A stretch of 64,000 bases of DNA from positions 3,085,021-3,149,020 of the forward strand of contig NC_060235.2 in assembly GCF_021155775.2 (NCBI RefSeq). The letters are read 5' to 3'. The notes beneath the pieces are model-generated. The model saw only the letters and a program-made list of their open reading frames with translations, made no database searches and was not told where the DNA came from. Numbering within the stretch: the stretch's first letter is position 1; the number at the start of each line of letters is the position of its first letter. Positions 51,555 to 63,665 of this stretch are shown piece by piece. Position numbers and translations under genes: made by a program. Source of the DNA: Neodiprion pinetum (taxonomy: Eukaryota > Arthropoda > Insecta > Hymenoptera > Diprionidae).

Positions 51555-51693
51555 AGGGGAATCAACGGGGCTGCAGGACCACTTGTCGACCAAACTTTTG
51601 CACTCCAGGACCATCGTCAGCAAAGCTCCTGAAATTTTGACGCCGAAAGTTAAGGAGTGCCGAAAATATTACCCGTTCTCGATGGATCTTTAA
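51555..51693 (+). CDS. Candidate terminal exon
   Basis: A pyrimidine-rich acceptor (CCCACGTTTTCTACAG) is followed by one base and 46 codons ending in TAA. The reading includes LQDHLSTKLLHSRTIVSKAP and ends KVKECRKYYPFSMDL. No family was recognised, and a frame of this length is expected by chance many times in this block. The acceptor quality is the main support. Confidence 0.15.
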
Positions 51694-52641
51694 AGTGAGT
51701 AAGTACAAACTCTGCAACTACCTCAAGCTTCCAGTAATGATCCACGTCTGTTATTCAAGCGTCTCAGCCATCTCCGTCTTTCACCCACTACCAAAAATGC
51801 AGAAAGATATGCAAAAAGGGGAATGGACAATTTGTCAAAATCGTTAAAACTTTTTGCCCCGTCTAGACAACTCAGGTGTTTCTCTCAAGTCGTTGCAGTT
51901 CCGTTCATATCCAACGCGCATAGCTGGTCGTGCGGAGCTTCTTCACCAAAATGATGTATAGCTTGAGAGTTTCTCCCTGCATTGCACAGAGATTTTTCAT
52001 CCGCGTTGAAGCCGCAGGATGACGGTGTTGGCTGAGGAGAGACAGTGACGTTTCCATAACCCGTTTCTTGGCTCTAACGGCGCTAACGTGCTTCGTCGTC
52101 GTCGCATAAATCACTGGCTATTCTTTTAAAAACCGCGTCCTGAATTTCCGTCGCGCTTGCTGTACGCTGTTTGCTGGAGGCTAGCAGCGTCGCGACGCCT
52201 GCATGCGCCTGGAATACTCACCCCTAAATCATGCGAGACTACGGGGGGTGTAAAGTCTGCATCCACCGCCACTCTGCTTTCCAATTTTATGCCCTTCCGT
52301 CAGCTCGTTGTTTCACGGACACCTCCTCTACAGGGGCTCTATTCACTCTCCAGCTGTCAAACTTTGTTAACTTAATCATCAGTTCGCTGAAGAGTCTAGA
52401 CTTCGGACAGACACTCCTTCGTTCTTTGACTGATCGTTTCACAGCCTACAAGTATGAACTTTGTGTAATCATCATCTTCACTGTGTTTTTGCCTTGGAAT
52501 TTAATGAACACTATTTTCCTTTCTTAAAATTCTATTATTCTTCATCACGTTTGCATTCACTTTGGATCTCTACCGATTGCCAGTATCGATCTGTTCGCCA
52601 ACGATCAAATTTAACGTCAATCCTACAAGTTATCACTACAG

Positions 52642-52748
52642 TACGTGAGAAGCTGAATCGAGATAGCGGTAACGAAAATCTCTGTAAAAACCTTTTAGTC
52701 CAACCTCGATGGTCACGGGCTTGGATAGATTTCCGGGATGATTCAGAG
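52642..52748 (+). CDS. Candidate internal exon
   Basis: A 107-base segment lies between an acceptor (ATCACTACAG) and a near-consensus donor (GAG|GTAAGT). One frame is open, with two leading bases and 35 codons ending in phase 0. It reads REKLNRDSGNENLCKNLLVQ then PRWSRAWIDFRDDSE. The splice signals are better than for most random segments here. No homologue was recognised and no neighbouring exon with good signals was found. The next possible acceptor, at about 52871, lacks a pyrimidine tract. Confidence 0.22.
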
Positions 52749-52979
52749 GTAAGTGGATAAGCAGGTCGCGCCGCGTAGTCCCGACAAACACGACTCGACA
52801 GGGACAGGGTGTCGGCTAGATGTAGTTACAAACGTGGTTCATGTCGTGCTCGGGTGAAGTGGGTGGATGCAGCCTGCCGAGGAGTGTAACGGAGAGAAGA
52901 CGACACTGTTGGTACGCCTCGAAGAAGGTCTTGTGCACTCCAGCAATTCGCGAGTAAATCCACTGAACATGAAGTTAGC

Positions 52980-53051
52980 CGGGAACTGGGTGGCTGTCTC
53001 GATGTCCACGCTCTACGTGTGGGCGGTGCGGAGGACGGAAAGAGAGAATAA

Positions 53052-53082
<31 letters not shown>

Positions 53083-53760
53083 TACAGAGAGTGCGAGGAA
53101 GACAGAAAGAAGGGGTTAGAGGAGAGAGCGAACGGTGTATATTTAGCCAACACTGTCACCAAGCCGAGTCAACTCCGACGTCGACGTCGACGTCGCCTCT
53201 CCCCTTCCCCGACGACGACGCTGCATGTATCTCTCCGTGTCGCGACGAGCTTCACCTCCCTCCCCTTCTTCTTTCCCCTCTTCACGAGGCACACGAAAGC
53301 GTCCTGCGATATTATTAAACCGTCGTCTTCTGGCGCTGATGGTGCAGAGAAGGACCGAACGCCGCCGGCTGGTTGACGACGTCGGGCACACGACGTCTTC
53401 TTTCCAATTCTGACGTCTAACACGCCGAGAATTTGCCAAGCAGAAATAAGGGGCGGAGAGAGAAGAAGAGAGTGAGAGGCGAATAAGAGGAAAGGGGAAG
53501 ATCAAACACCGTTCTGATCGCGGGTCCGAGGAGCGATATTCTTCTTCCACGTTTCGTTTACGATACTCGGATGGCTCTCTGACGGCGCCGCGACAGCTGG
53601 TCTGGTTTGTTACTCTCCGTTCATCCCTCTCTTCTCTCTCTCTCTCTCTCTCTCTTCTTTCCTTCCGTCGTTTTTCTTCTTCTGTAATATCGTACGATTT
53701 CATCTCCTCGGCCATACGCCCACGCCCACTGATCTAGCGGCAGCAGCCACCGCCGGTACC
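52980..53760. promoter_or_regulatory. CpG-rich block with GA and CT tracts, possible promoter
   Basis: A GA tract (53051-53080) and a CT tract (53626-53656) lie about 550 bases apart in opposite sense. Between them lie a CGACGT tandem (53176-53195, three GACGTC palindromes) and dense CpG. GAGA tracts and CRE-like GACGTC motifs are typical of insect promoters. The overlapping frames of 169 codons on plus and 190 on minus are rich in Arg and Glu from the repeats and are probably not coding. Direction is undetermined. Confidence 0.28.
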
Positions 53761-55470
53761 ACTAAACGCGATCGTTTATATCGGAGAACTCGTAACTGTC
53801 CGGAGATCTAGATTTACGGAGTGGAGTGCCACAACGCTTTCGGTCCATTCGATACTCTCGATCCTGGTTAAACTAGTCCTCGGACACGCGTGACCATTCC
53901 AAATTTCCATCTTCGATCAGCAGCTCGCGGCTATTCACCGCATAATGCAGTCCCCGATTCGGTTTCTCAATCCGTTTGCGGTTACATGACCATCGGTGCA
54001 TCGGTAAATCGACAACTCGGCTTTCGGCTCTGTGAGAAACTAATTTAAGTTATCAGCTTCGAATTCTCACCGATATTTCCGGATCCCCTGCAGCTCATTT
54101 AAACTCATCCGAAGCTGGTTCCAGCAATAATTGGGAAGCCGAGCAGAGTCACGGTGTCTCTACTACTGTGGAAATTGGGATCTCCTCTGCTAGCTATTTT
54201 GGATACGTCGTAGTGGGCTTCTGTTTTTCGGGGCCAAAAATTACCGGCTATGTTATTAAGCCTGTAAATAATTAAGAACGGAGCCCCGGAGGGGCAGAGA
54301 ATTGAGTGGATATGCGTGGCGGTTGTAGTGTCGGGGTAAGCGAATGAGGCGAGCGAAGATGCGGCAGGTTGGTTTGATTTATGGAAGCGAGTAGTACGTC
54401 TGGGGTACAAGGCTTGCCTAATCGCGACAATAGCCGGGTTACAGGACGCGGCGCGGTCGTCCGGCCTGCGTTTAACTGCAAGCCGCAGTTCGGAATCCAT
54501 TAATCCTACTAATTGCCAGACTCTCGACTCGAGTCACGCCGCAGTGGCCTCATGCAGCCGTGTTTTTTTCTACCGGACTTTTTCTCCGTTGCGGGGGCAA
54601 GCTTGAGCGATCTGGAACGGTCTCGCACAGTTCCTCCTCCTGGTACCGTACAAAACGAACGAGAGACACATCCACGCACCGCCGATGCTCGTCATGCTGT
54701 ACGCGAAGATGCCTCTACACATAGTTCCACGATGCTGCCGGTCCCTGGTATAACATGTACCGCGAAGAACTCATTCTTCCAACCGACATTCGGCTCCCAG
54801 ATGTAGTACCCTTATTTATCTCATTACTTCCCTCGTTAATCAAGACTCCCGGTCCCTCTCCAACTCGATCTTCGGATCTCTCTATCCATCTCGCCGCGAG
54901 ACTCTCATCCCGGGTCTGCGAACGACGAGGCAAAAAAATTCGCATGCGAAACCGGTGCGACAATCACAGACGCAATATACCGTGTCGCTAAATTAAGTAC
55001 GTAGTTGGTTGTCTGGTTCTCGGATGAAAAATCGTCGTCCACACTTGCCGCACAGTGTTTGAGTCCAGATTTCGCGTCTCATACCCTGCACACGGTACGG
55101 CTCATTCGTGAAATTGAAACTCGTGGACGAATATGATCGCAAAGATTACCAAACTCGTCCTCATTACGGACTGATCATAGATCAGTGTTCTCGGAATCAC
55201 CTCGATCATAGGTGATACCCGGTGATTCCCACTCTACTGTCAACCAATAAATCGAAGGTGTTTCCTGCTGGTCGTTGGCGGGTGAAAGTGGTCCACAAGT
55301 ACAGTGGCAAAGATGGAATGAGATAAGGACAGTGCACGCGGGGAGGGGGGAGGGGGGAATAGGATGAGCTGGATATCCCTTAGGAAGAAAGAGAGGGCAG
55401 CGAGGAAGCAAGTACAGCCCACAGTTATACGTCGGCAGGAGTGAATTATGGGACAATTAGTTCCGGCAGA

Positions 55471-55733
55471 TATATAAGCCTCTCTGCCTCGGAAGCAGAG
55501 TTCGGATACCCGGTCTCCTCGTCTTACCTCTTCTCGCTCTCTCCTCCCATCGTACTATCCCGCAGATCGGAGTCCAGAGGGACTCCGCAGTCCGCAACCT
55601 GAAGGGGGACCCGAAGGCGACTCATTAACTACTTCTGCCCCCCTCCACGTACCGTCTGCCCCCTTTGTGTCTGGTCCAGATAGCCGCGAAACCAGTTGTT
55701 GGAAATCCTAAACGGGGAATCAAAGGTAACTAC
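55471..55733 (+). promoter_or_regulatory. TATA box with possible first exon
   Basis: TATATAAG at 55471-55478 is a good TATA box. A CCAAT pentamer lies about 230 bases upstream, in CAACCAATAAATC. Transcription would begin near 55500, and a possible donor (CAAAG|GTAACT) lies near 55728, giving a non-coding first exon of about 230 bases. In this AT-containing genome isolated TATA-like strings are common. Similar ones occur near 32035 and 60210, so this is weak. Confidence 0.2.
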
Positions 55734-57048
55734 ACTGAATCTTTCTCGATGGTCACGCGTGGTTTCCAGTAAAAAGTACGGAACACATTATGGACATTTT
55801 AAGATTATTCAAGGACATTAAAAGTAGAATATTTCCAGGACTTTTGAAGGACAAGAAAAATTGGAGGACGTTTCCCGGACCACTGGACACCGTGTCACGT
55901 TACCGTGACTCTTGTGATCCTGGACTGTGATTGTGAGACACTTGCTGGGCTTTGATTCTTTCGGGTTTTTGCCGGATCGATCGGTGATTTTCTCCACTTT
56001 GTCAATGCGGAATAAGAAATTACAAGCAATCGTGGAAGCCCGCTTCGTGAAATGTTGCCACTGGCCTAGAGCTGATCCCACCGCCTCAGGCTGCACGCCA
56101 AGTTGCGTGCGAATTAGTAAGTTTTCCGTGCTGGTTTCTGCGGACATCAAATTGTACCCGGAGGGATTTCGAGCCATTTCCTGTCCCGTCGAATTACGTT
56201 ATCGTGATCAAACGGGGTCGGAGAATAGCTGCATCGACGTCATGTTTTCAGGTTCGTACCTGCACAGCCGAGCGGCGAGATTGCTCGGTGTATATTTACA
56301 GATTAGGTAATTGTAACAGGTAGGCGAAAATATCGAATGGTCTATCTAGGAATACACATTCCCATATCGCCGCCAAATCGCGATGGATCTCGTTGATTGG
56401 CCCTCGCAGCTCTGTTTTTTTTCTACAAACGATACCTCGCAGCTCCAAGCGTAACTGGAGAACACGGGGATGAGCGACGCTGGTATTTTATCGGGAAGAA
56501 ACACATATTATCGAAGAAGAAGATGAAGAAGTACGTGTTGCACTCACGTCTAAGGATCGCGGAGCCGACGTATTCGAAAATGGAGAGAAGAGGAGGTCTT
56601 TTCAAACCTATCCAAGCTACTCCTGTTTCTTACACGACGGTAAACCCCTGCGGCTAAACGCACGCGTATTCCATTCTTCCTGCAGGTGTTTCGCTACAAC
56701 GTCGGAAACTCCTAACATCAACCAACGTGAATTATTTCACCGTCAGAACTGAGCTTTCGTTCGTTATAAAAGCTTATCCAATGAAACGCCTCGTGGGAAA
56801 ACTGCGACAAGCTTTCGGATGTCTGGCTACATATTAAGTTAAAAAGTTTAATTGGATGCGTACGGAAAATAGGAGCTTCAAGGATCAGGTGGATAAAATT
56901 TTTCAGAGATGTATATTATTGATTTTTTTATCAACCTGCGATATGTTTTAGTATATTAAAAACACTGAACTCGTATTTTATTTTGCATGCTAGTTTGGCC
57001 GTTTAAGTTGTGAAAACTAGTCCTAATAATAAAGGTCGGCAACCAATA

Positions 57049-57648
57049 AACTGCACAGGTTTTTTTTATAATATTTCTTACAGATTTTCACTCATTGCAA
57101 CCAAGACAAAAAACTTGAAAAGTTCCACCACGTCAGGATTTTTCTCGCACTCGTTTTCGTAGTTTTTATTTAGAGTGAAACTCGTTTAACTCGAAATCTG
57201 GTATACTATTCTTGATTCTAAAAATCCTACGCAAAAGCGATTTCTTGCTTCCATTTAATATGTATCAGAGTTAGACTCGAGAATAAATAGAAACAGGGAA
57301 AGAGAAAATGGAAGGCGGAAGCGTGTTCGGAGAAGTATCAAAGAGAAGAAGAAAAGATTTCAAAGGCAAAAAGAACGAACACTGAATGTTAAGTACATTT
57401 CATAAAGAAATTGTTTGTTTAATTTTATAAGAAATATCGTTTAGTTGATTGTAGTGAAATGATGGTTCTTTTCATTATTGTTACGCATTTTTTGTAATGC
57501 AAACACCTTGTACTTTCTAAAAATACTATACGTAATGGAGGGAAATGGAAGTAATTTTTCTATTCAGCACAAGCGAAAACATAATATTTACCAAAAACAT
57601 CCCGTGCAGTCGAATGTAAAAACATATTTTCATCGACCTGTGTAATCT
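57049..57648 (-). mobile_element. MITE-like element, copy 2, most complete
   Basis: The reverse complement matches copies 1 and 3 over nearly the whole length and contains every block either of them has, so it is the best guide to the intact element of about 600 bases. One outer end is GATTACACAGGTC, and CTGCACGGGATGTTTTTGG lies just inside it. The other side has CCTGTGCAG. The nested CTGCAC(G/A)GG motifs in opposite sense suggest subterminal inverted repeats. No open frame is present. Confidence 0.75.
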
Positions 57649-58459
57649 TCGCTGTCAAAAATTAATTTCTTTCAGACCTAATCAATGGTGAGCTAAAATT
57701 TCCGGATAAAACCAATCCGTACACAATTCACTATCAACAGACACACTTAGCACGCACGTTGTTTTTACCCTCGGATGTCCCGTTCCTGATTTTCTTTCTA
57801 TAAATTTTACGGTCGGTTTTCACCCTTCGAACGTCAAAATTTGCGCCTAAAAAGTCTACGTACGTTCTTTTCCGCTAATGAAAAATAACCGGACTTAGGT
57901 AACGTGGTTCTGAAAATTTCTCGCGGTGCTCTCACGCAGTTCGTGACGGCGACACGATGGATTCCAGTCCTCCAGCCTTCGGCCAGCCATTCAGGCACCA
58001 CCCGCACAGTAATTAAGACAAGTACAGTTGTACGTATATACAAAGCCTGCACGTAACATAAAAACGTGGTGAATATTCGATTCGTGCTACGTTAGAAAAG
58101 GATTCCCAGAAAGGGTTCGCGTGTCGTTAACAACCGGTATTACCTACACGTGTTGAAAAAGTCTACCGTTACCGATCCGAGGAGTTCCTGAAACTCTATA
58201 CGAGTCCGCTATATACTCCTTACAACCAACAATCGACGCTATACCAGCACGCGTATAATTTACATTCACTTTATTCCCTGATCGCGGTATAATTTCCACC
58301 CGTTACAAATTCTCAGATGGAGCAGCACCAGAATTTTTCATTTATTTATTCCATTCTCTCTCTCTTTCATTCTTTCTTCTAAAGCAGCAGATGCAGCAAT
58401 CGTGACAGATCGTTGAAATTCGTCGTTCACGTTCGCGAAACGATGGTGTTATATTTCAT

Positions 58460-58500
58460 ATTATTCTTCTTCTTCTTCTTCTTATTATTATTATTATTTT
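58460..58500. repeat. (TTC)n(TTA)n microsatellite
   Basis: TTC units turning into TTA units on the plus strand. Confidence 0.9.
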
Positions 58501-58654
58501 GCTTGAGAATTTTTCTTTTTTTCCCCCTTCACTCCAAGTTTGTCTTCTCTGCAACGAGAGTCGAGGCCAAGTAATGTGCTCGGTGAGACGCTCGTGTTTC
58601 GAGGAATCGAATCTTGGGAAAGAATCGTGCAATCCATTTTGGCAAAGAAGCCTT

Positions 58655-58713
58655 GGAAGGAAGGAAGGAAAGAAGGAAGGAAGGAAGGAAGGAAGGAAGG
58701 AAGGAAGGAAGGA
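58655..58713. repeat. (GGAA)n microsatellite
   Basis: About 14 GGAA units, between the two downstream MITE copies. GGAA is the core of ETS-factor sites, but regulatory use here is speculative. Confidence 0.9.
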
Positions 58714-59228
58714 CAAACGGAAGATGGTAAAGCCGACTGTACACAAAGTGGAGGAGGACGACTCAGTTCGGTAGCAATAATTCTAACGAGCTCATCTCTT
58801 CTCTTGCCTCATCCCTCATTCCTCATTCCTCATTTCCCATTCCTCATCTTCCATCCCGCGCATACGGAACCATTTGAGAGTAAAGTCAATCTGCCGCCGC
58901 GTATGAATATCATTGTTGGATTGTTATTATTACCATCGCTGTTATTATTGCGACATAGGCATCTCGCGTATCACCCTCACCCTCATCCTCCTTCACGTTA
59001 TCATTTCCCTCTCGAATTTCTTATCGCGTAATTTCAGCCCACAAAGGATCCGCGATCTCGATCCTCATTCCTTACTCTCGACTTTCGTCGTCTCTCTTAA
59101 TCTCGTACTCGGTACTCGTTTCATTTTACCCCGTAAGCTCCCCGCAAGCTATACACGAAGAATACAATCTAATCGACTTCGAGCAATTGAATCATCGCGA
59201 TAACAGCTGGATGGGGGTGAGTGGAGTA

Positions 59229-59271
59229 AAAAAAAAAAAAAATAAATAAATAAATAAATAAATAAAAATAA
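59229..59271. repeat. Poly(A) and (AAAT)n microsatellite
   Basis: About 14 A followed by AAAT units. It has no upstream element body that would make it a retroposon tail. Confidence 0.85.
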
Positions 59272-60445
59272 AAGATATGACCGTGAGAAAATTTTCTGCA
59301 AATCGCGCGTTTATCCTGCAAAGAATCCGATACGCGTTATGGATTTTTTTTTGTTACTATTATCACCGTGTCGTGTCGTTATTTCATCCCTTTCGAAACG
59401 ACGTCGCGACGCAATGTTACCGGCGTCTCTTATCCGCAACGGGAAATACATATTCCATCTCGTATACGACTTTTACCCGAGATATAATACCGCGAAACTG
59501 CATATCCAACGTCCCATGAGAATCTTCGGAGTTGCATTCTCACACAGGTATAAACAATACGTGGTGCAGAAAATCTCCGAGGCGGATTTCTATCCTCCCT
59601 GATCTGACCACGTTTGCATATTTTATTTATTTATTTATTTTTTTCCGGATCACGTACCGCATACGGTTTGAAACCCGTGCATTATAGGCGTGCACGGCGA
59701 TATTCGCCTGTTGTGAAAAAATTTTGCAAAATTTAATTACTGAACACAAAGTGCGAAAATTTGACACTATACGTATCGTAATATGCTACAAAACGGCACG
59801 TTTTTTTTTTTTTTTACACGTTCTTCGAATCTGCGCTATTTTCAAAATCTACATTTTTCAATGAAGATGTAGAAGAAAAAAAAAAAGAAAAAAAAGAAGA
59901 AAAGCGAACGTACCAACCTCGAGTCTCGCCGATCTTTGCATTTTTGACGCCAAGCGGGCAAAGAACCTCGAGACGATTCTAGTTTTGGTGAAAATACTGA
60001 TCGAAAAATGTTAGGAAGATACGAAACGCTATTTGAATGCGAAACCGGAGGGTGAATCAATGTGGGGGTTGATTCGAAGAGTGAGTCAGAGCGCGATCGG
60101 GTCTCTCGATTTGATTAGCGTCTGACAATGAGTGCTGATCATCCGCGCGGTGCAGCTCGCCTCGATTTCACAATGCCTGCATATGGCGTAGAACATCAAC
60201 CCCTGCCTGTATAAAGGGATCCCGGCTAGCCGTAACCACCCTTGCGGAGCCTCCACCTGACGCGGCTATAAGGTGTCGCGATATAATTCTATACGTCGTA
60301 TAACCCGACTATTGTATTCATACGTCACGCGCCGAGTCGCCATATGTTGCAATTCCTCCCCCTCTATGTTTTTTGTATCTTCGATTGTGGGTGTTCGTAT
60401 AAATGTCGGTGTTTGAACGAGGCTCGTACCTGAAACCGAAAAAAT

Positions 60446-61000
60446 CACACAGTTGCTGCTGAAAAATGTATTATTTCAGCTGGATGGGATGTTTTTGGTA
60501 AATATTATGTTTTCGAGTGTCCTGATACCAATAATTACTTCCATTTCCCTCCACCACGTACAGTATTTTTTGGAATGTACAAGTTGTTTGCATTGACAAT
60601 AATGAAAAAAACCACCATTTCATTACAATCAACTAAACGATATTTCTTATAAAATTAAACAAACAATTTCTTTATGAAATGTACTCAACGTTCCGTGTTC
60701 GTTCCTTTTGTCTTTGGTATCTTTTATTCTTCTCTTTGATACTTCTCCGAACACGCTTCCGCTTTCCATTTTCTCTTTCCCTGTTTCTATTTATTCTCGA
60801 GTCTAACTCTGATACGTATTAAACGAAAGTAAGAAATCGCTTTTGCGTAGGATTTTTAGAATCAAGAATAGTATACCAGATTTCGAGTTAAACGAGAGCT
60901 CAAGAAAAAACTTTGCGTGATGGAATTTTTTCACTATTTTTTCCCGATTTCAGTGAGTAAAAATCTACAAGAAACAGTATAAAACAAACCTGTGCAGTTT
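60446..61000 (+). mobile_element. MITE-like element, copy 3
   Basis: Same orientation as copy 1 and opposite to copy 2, about 2.8 kb from copy 2. It keeps the internal block around ACAGTATTTTTTGGAATGTACAAG that copy 1 lost, but has its own deletion of about 40 bases after AGTTAAACGAGAG. The left end starts near TCACACAG and the right end at CCTGTGCAG. Independent deletions in different copies show that these are old, separately decaying insertions. Confidence 0.75.
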
Positions 61001-62084
61001 TTTGCTCGAACAAAGTTAAATAATCGTTTAAATTTTGTGTGCCTGCCTCTGATTTTTGATAAAAAAAAGAAATATATAACAACAAATTAAAATAGAACGA
61101 ATCAAAAATCTGGATTCTCGAGACTCCGGAACTCTGATTCTTGGGTAACCTCGAGCGGATGCTGGAGCTCCGGTGTTTATTGCGTGTACCTTTCACATGC
61201 TCTTGGTAATCAAGTAAACATTATACGCACCGTAATTTCACCACTCGCACAGCAGAGGCAAACTCGGGCTGCGAAATATCTAAGCCTGATACACAACGCG
61301 AATCTACGTGCCTCGTAATTAGACCAACGGATCGTTCCTGGATCACAACGCGGGTATTGTATAAGGTAAAATGTATCGGTTAGAAGAATAATATAATCGT
61401 TTCGTGTCGGATCTCTGTAATCATTCCTTGCATGAAAAGCACGATGTAACAATCATTCCGTAAATCGTTATTATTATCGCGCCAAAGATTTTTAATACAG
61501 TTTAATTCGATTCAGAAGCGTGTTGGAATAATTGTTTTAAAACGTTTTTTTTTAGCACATGATTTGTAAAATAAGAAACATTAGTCGGACACGTTTAGGA
61601 ATGTTTGAAATTAGCGATGATCGCTAAGCTAAAAACAATTCGTGCATCGATTAATCGAGTCCAAAAAAGAAAAAAAAAAAAAAAAGAAAAAAAGAAATGA
61701 TCAACGATTAATCGATTAATGTTTTTCATTCTGGTATTGAGAATTTTACAATCAACACCGTATTTCGTAAAAAGGTTTTATTTTCGGACTTTGATTATCG
61801 CTCGTCCTTCTCTCACAGACAACGGCATAACAATCAAGTAAGACAGTCTTTTTAGACCGTCGAATCGAAATAACGTATGCGGTGCTCTTCCATCCAGCTG
61901 ACTTCCCAATTTTGCGTAGAATAAATGTGGATATACTCGCGGGGGCTTCCGGAAAATAGCGGAATCAGGGGGGAGGAGGAGGAGGAAAAGGTAGAACTTG
62001 ATCGCGAATCTGCTTTTTTTTTTACGACGGACGTAAACTTTCGGACGCGAAATTTCACCTTCTGAAACGATCGGAATCATCCCT

Positions 62085-62101
62085 CCCTCCCTCCCTCCCT
62101 A
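62085..62101. repeat. (CCCT)n microsatellite
   Basis: Four CCCT units. Confidence 0.8.
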
Positions 62102-63589
62102 GGCTTGCGCATAAATCGTAAATGGCTACTGCGGGATTCCCGGATTCACCGAATAACCGGGACCCACATACCTAATTTTACTATTTTCCAATTTGCCCTC
62201 TTTCTCACAAAGGAGCAAAAAGCGTCGCTTTGCTTTCCGATCCGATGCTCCTTGATATCGATCTTGCGTTATTTCCACCGCCGGATTTCTGATGCGGTTG
62301 GGATTATTCCAAGAGGAGAATTAAAAAAAGCTGACTCTATCACTGTTTTTTTTCAAAAAGGATCAATGAATCTTTCAAGTCCGCACTGAGAGAATTTTTT
62401 TTTTTGCAGTTACCGCTCAGTCCTCAACCATTTCCATTTTTTACCACAATCGAAAAATATAGTTCTGGGTAGAAAATAAAAATTAGTTTTCTAGCCGTTA
62501 CCGGAAAGTCTAGTTATCCGTTACTGTTCTTTCTCATTACGATCACTGTTCCTATATTTTCTTGGCAACTGTTGCGAAAATTTAACGCTCGTGAAACGAT
62601 AAGTTGTCCTTAAAGCCTTGTTTACAAACTCAGAAACCGATTTTGCGTTGCAATAACCAAAAAAGGATCGACGATATCGCAAAACGGTTAGGCGTACCTC
62701 GTTTTTCGTAATTCCAACAATATTCAAACAGTTTTTGTTTAACGATACCTGTTTTACTAGTTACCGTAAGAAATGAAATTTTTCTCAGTTCGATAAGTAT
62801 AAGAAATGTAAAGAGACTTTACGAATTCTCATCTTCGTTTTTCACGTTTTTCTCGCACTTTGCGTGCGAAAATGATGAAAAAAAAAAGAAAAAAAAAAAA
62901 AAAAAATATGGAAAAAATTCTTCGAGACGGAAGAAAAAATCGGCAACACCAGCGATCGGTTTCGAAAATACTGCAAACACCGGCTTGAATTTAGCGTGTA
63001 AAGTACCGTCTCCGTGGCGACGAGATCGTGGCTTATCTTTTGTATGGGATGCGTAGGCTGTGCGTGAGCTGCGACAGATAAACACAGACTCTTGAAAAAC
63101 GCCTCTCACAACCCCGCTCCGTATCTTATCGAAATTACTTTTGTTCGCTCTGCAGCGGCAAACCTCCGCGGATATTAAAATTAAATAATAAATCTCGTCC
63201 GCTTCGCCTTACAGACGCTTGAAATATTTTTCAAAATTACACCGAGACGTCCACGTTGTACGAGCAGAGTCGATAAATTTTCATTCAATTTTCTCGTACG
63301 GTATGAAATCGGACGAACGATGACGAAATTCGAAGTTCGAAGTTCGAAATATCAACAGGAAATTGCAAAAGCTTCTTACAGTTTCCGTCAGTTCGGATGA
63401 ATCAAAGTTTCCGTTAGAAGTAGAACAGTTTTTGACGTATCGCGAGACACGACTAGTTTCTTCTTCCGTTTCAAGGGATCGCAGAATTTTCAGACGTCGC
63501 GAAAATCTCAAAAGTTTTCACTTTTACATCAACGTTCGTGGACGTAAGAGAAAAATATTGCTTTCGGTCTGTAAAATCAATTTTTTTCC

Positions 63590-63665
63590 CAATTTCAACG
63601 AATCTTTGCGTTTACGAATATCTGAAATCCGAGAAACAGTTTTTTGGAAAAATATCGATCTAAAA
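63590..63665 (+). repeat. Dispersed repeat A, partial copy
   Basis: Matches the copy at 9905-10215 over the TTTC-ACGAAT, GAAATCCGAGAAACAG and TTTTT-GAAAAAT-TCGAT blocks. Diverged and short. Confidence 0.5.

Larger units (their letters stand above)
45780..56700. other. Compositionally distinct, GC-richer block
   Basis: Across about 11 kb the base composition rises to nearly half G+C by eye. A/T homopolymers almost vanish: only one run of ten or more was seen, at 48013-48022, whereas such runs are frequent elsewhere in the window. Microsatellites are limited to GA/CT tracts near 53 kb and a GAT/AAT tract at 50812-50853. The block contains several weak exon candidates and two promoter-like stretches (listed separately), but no recognisable protein family. 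It could be a gene-bearing or conserved regulatory domain, or a segment of different evolutionary age. Confidence 0.6.

Noticed and set aside
53143..53715. 190-codon minus-strand frame starting MAEEMKSYDITEEEKRRKER
   Set aside because: Rich in Arg/Glu from GA repeats, with a poor start context and an equally long frame on the opposite strand. More likely promoter or untranslated sequence.
57834..58052. 72-codon minus-strand frame in a GC-richer patch
   Set aside because: Looks protein-like, but frames of this length are common by chance and no paired splice sites were found.
60205..60225. TATAAAG that could be a TATA box
   Set aside because: No downstream coding or splice donor, and isolated TATA-like strings are frequent in this genome.
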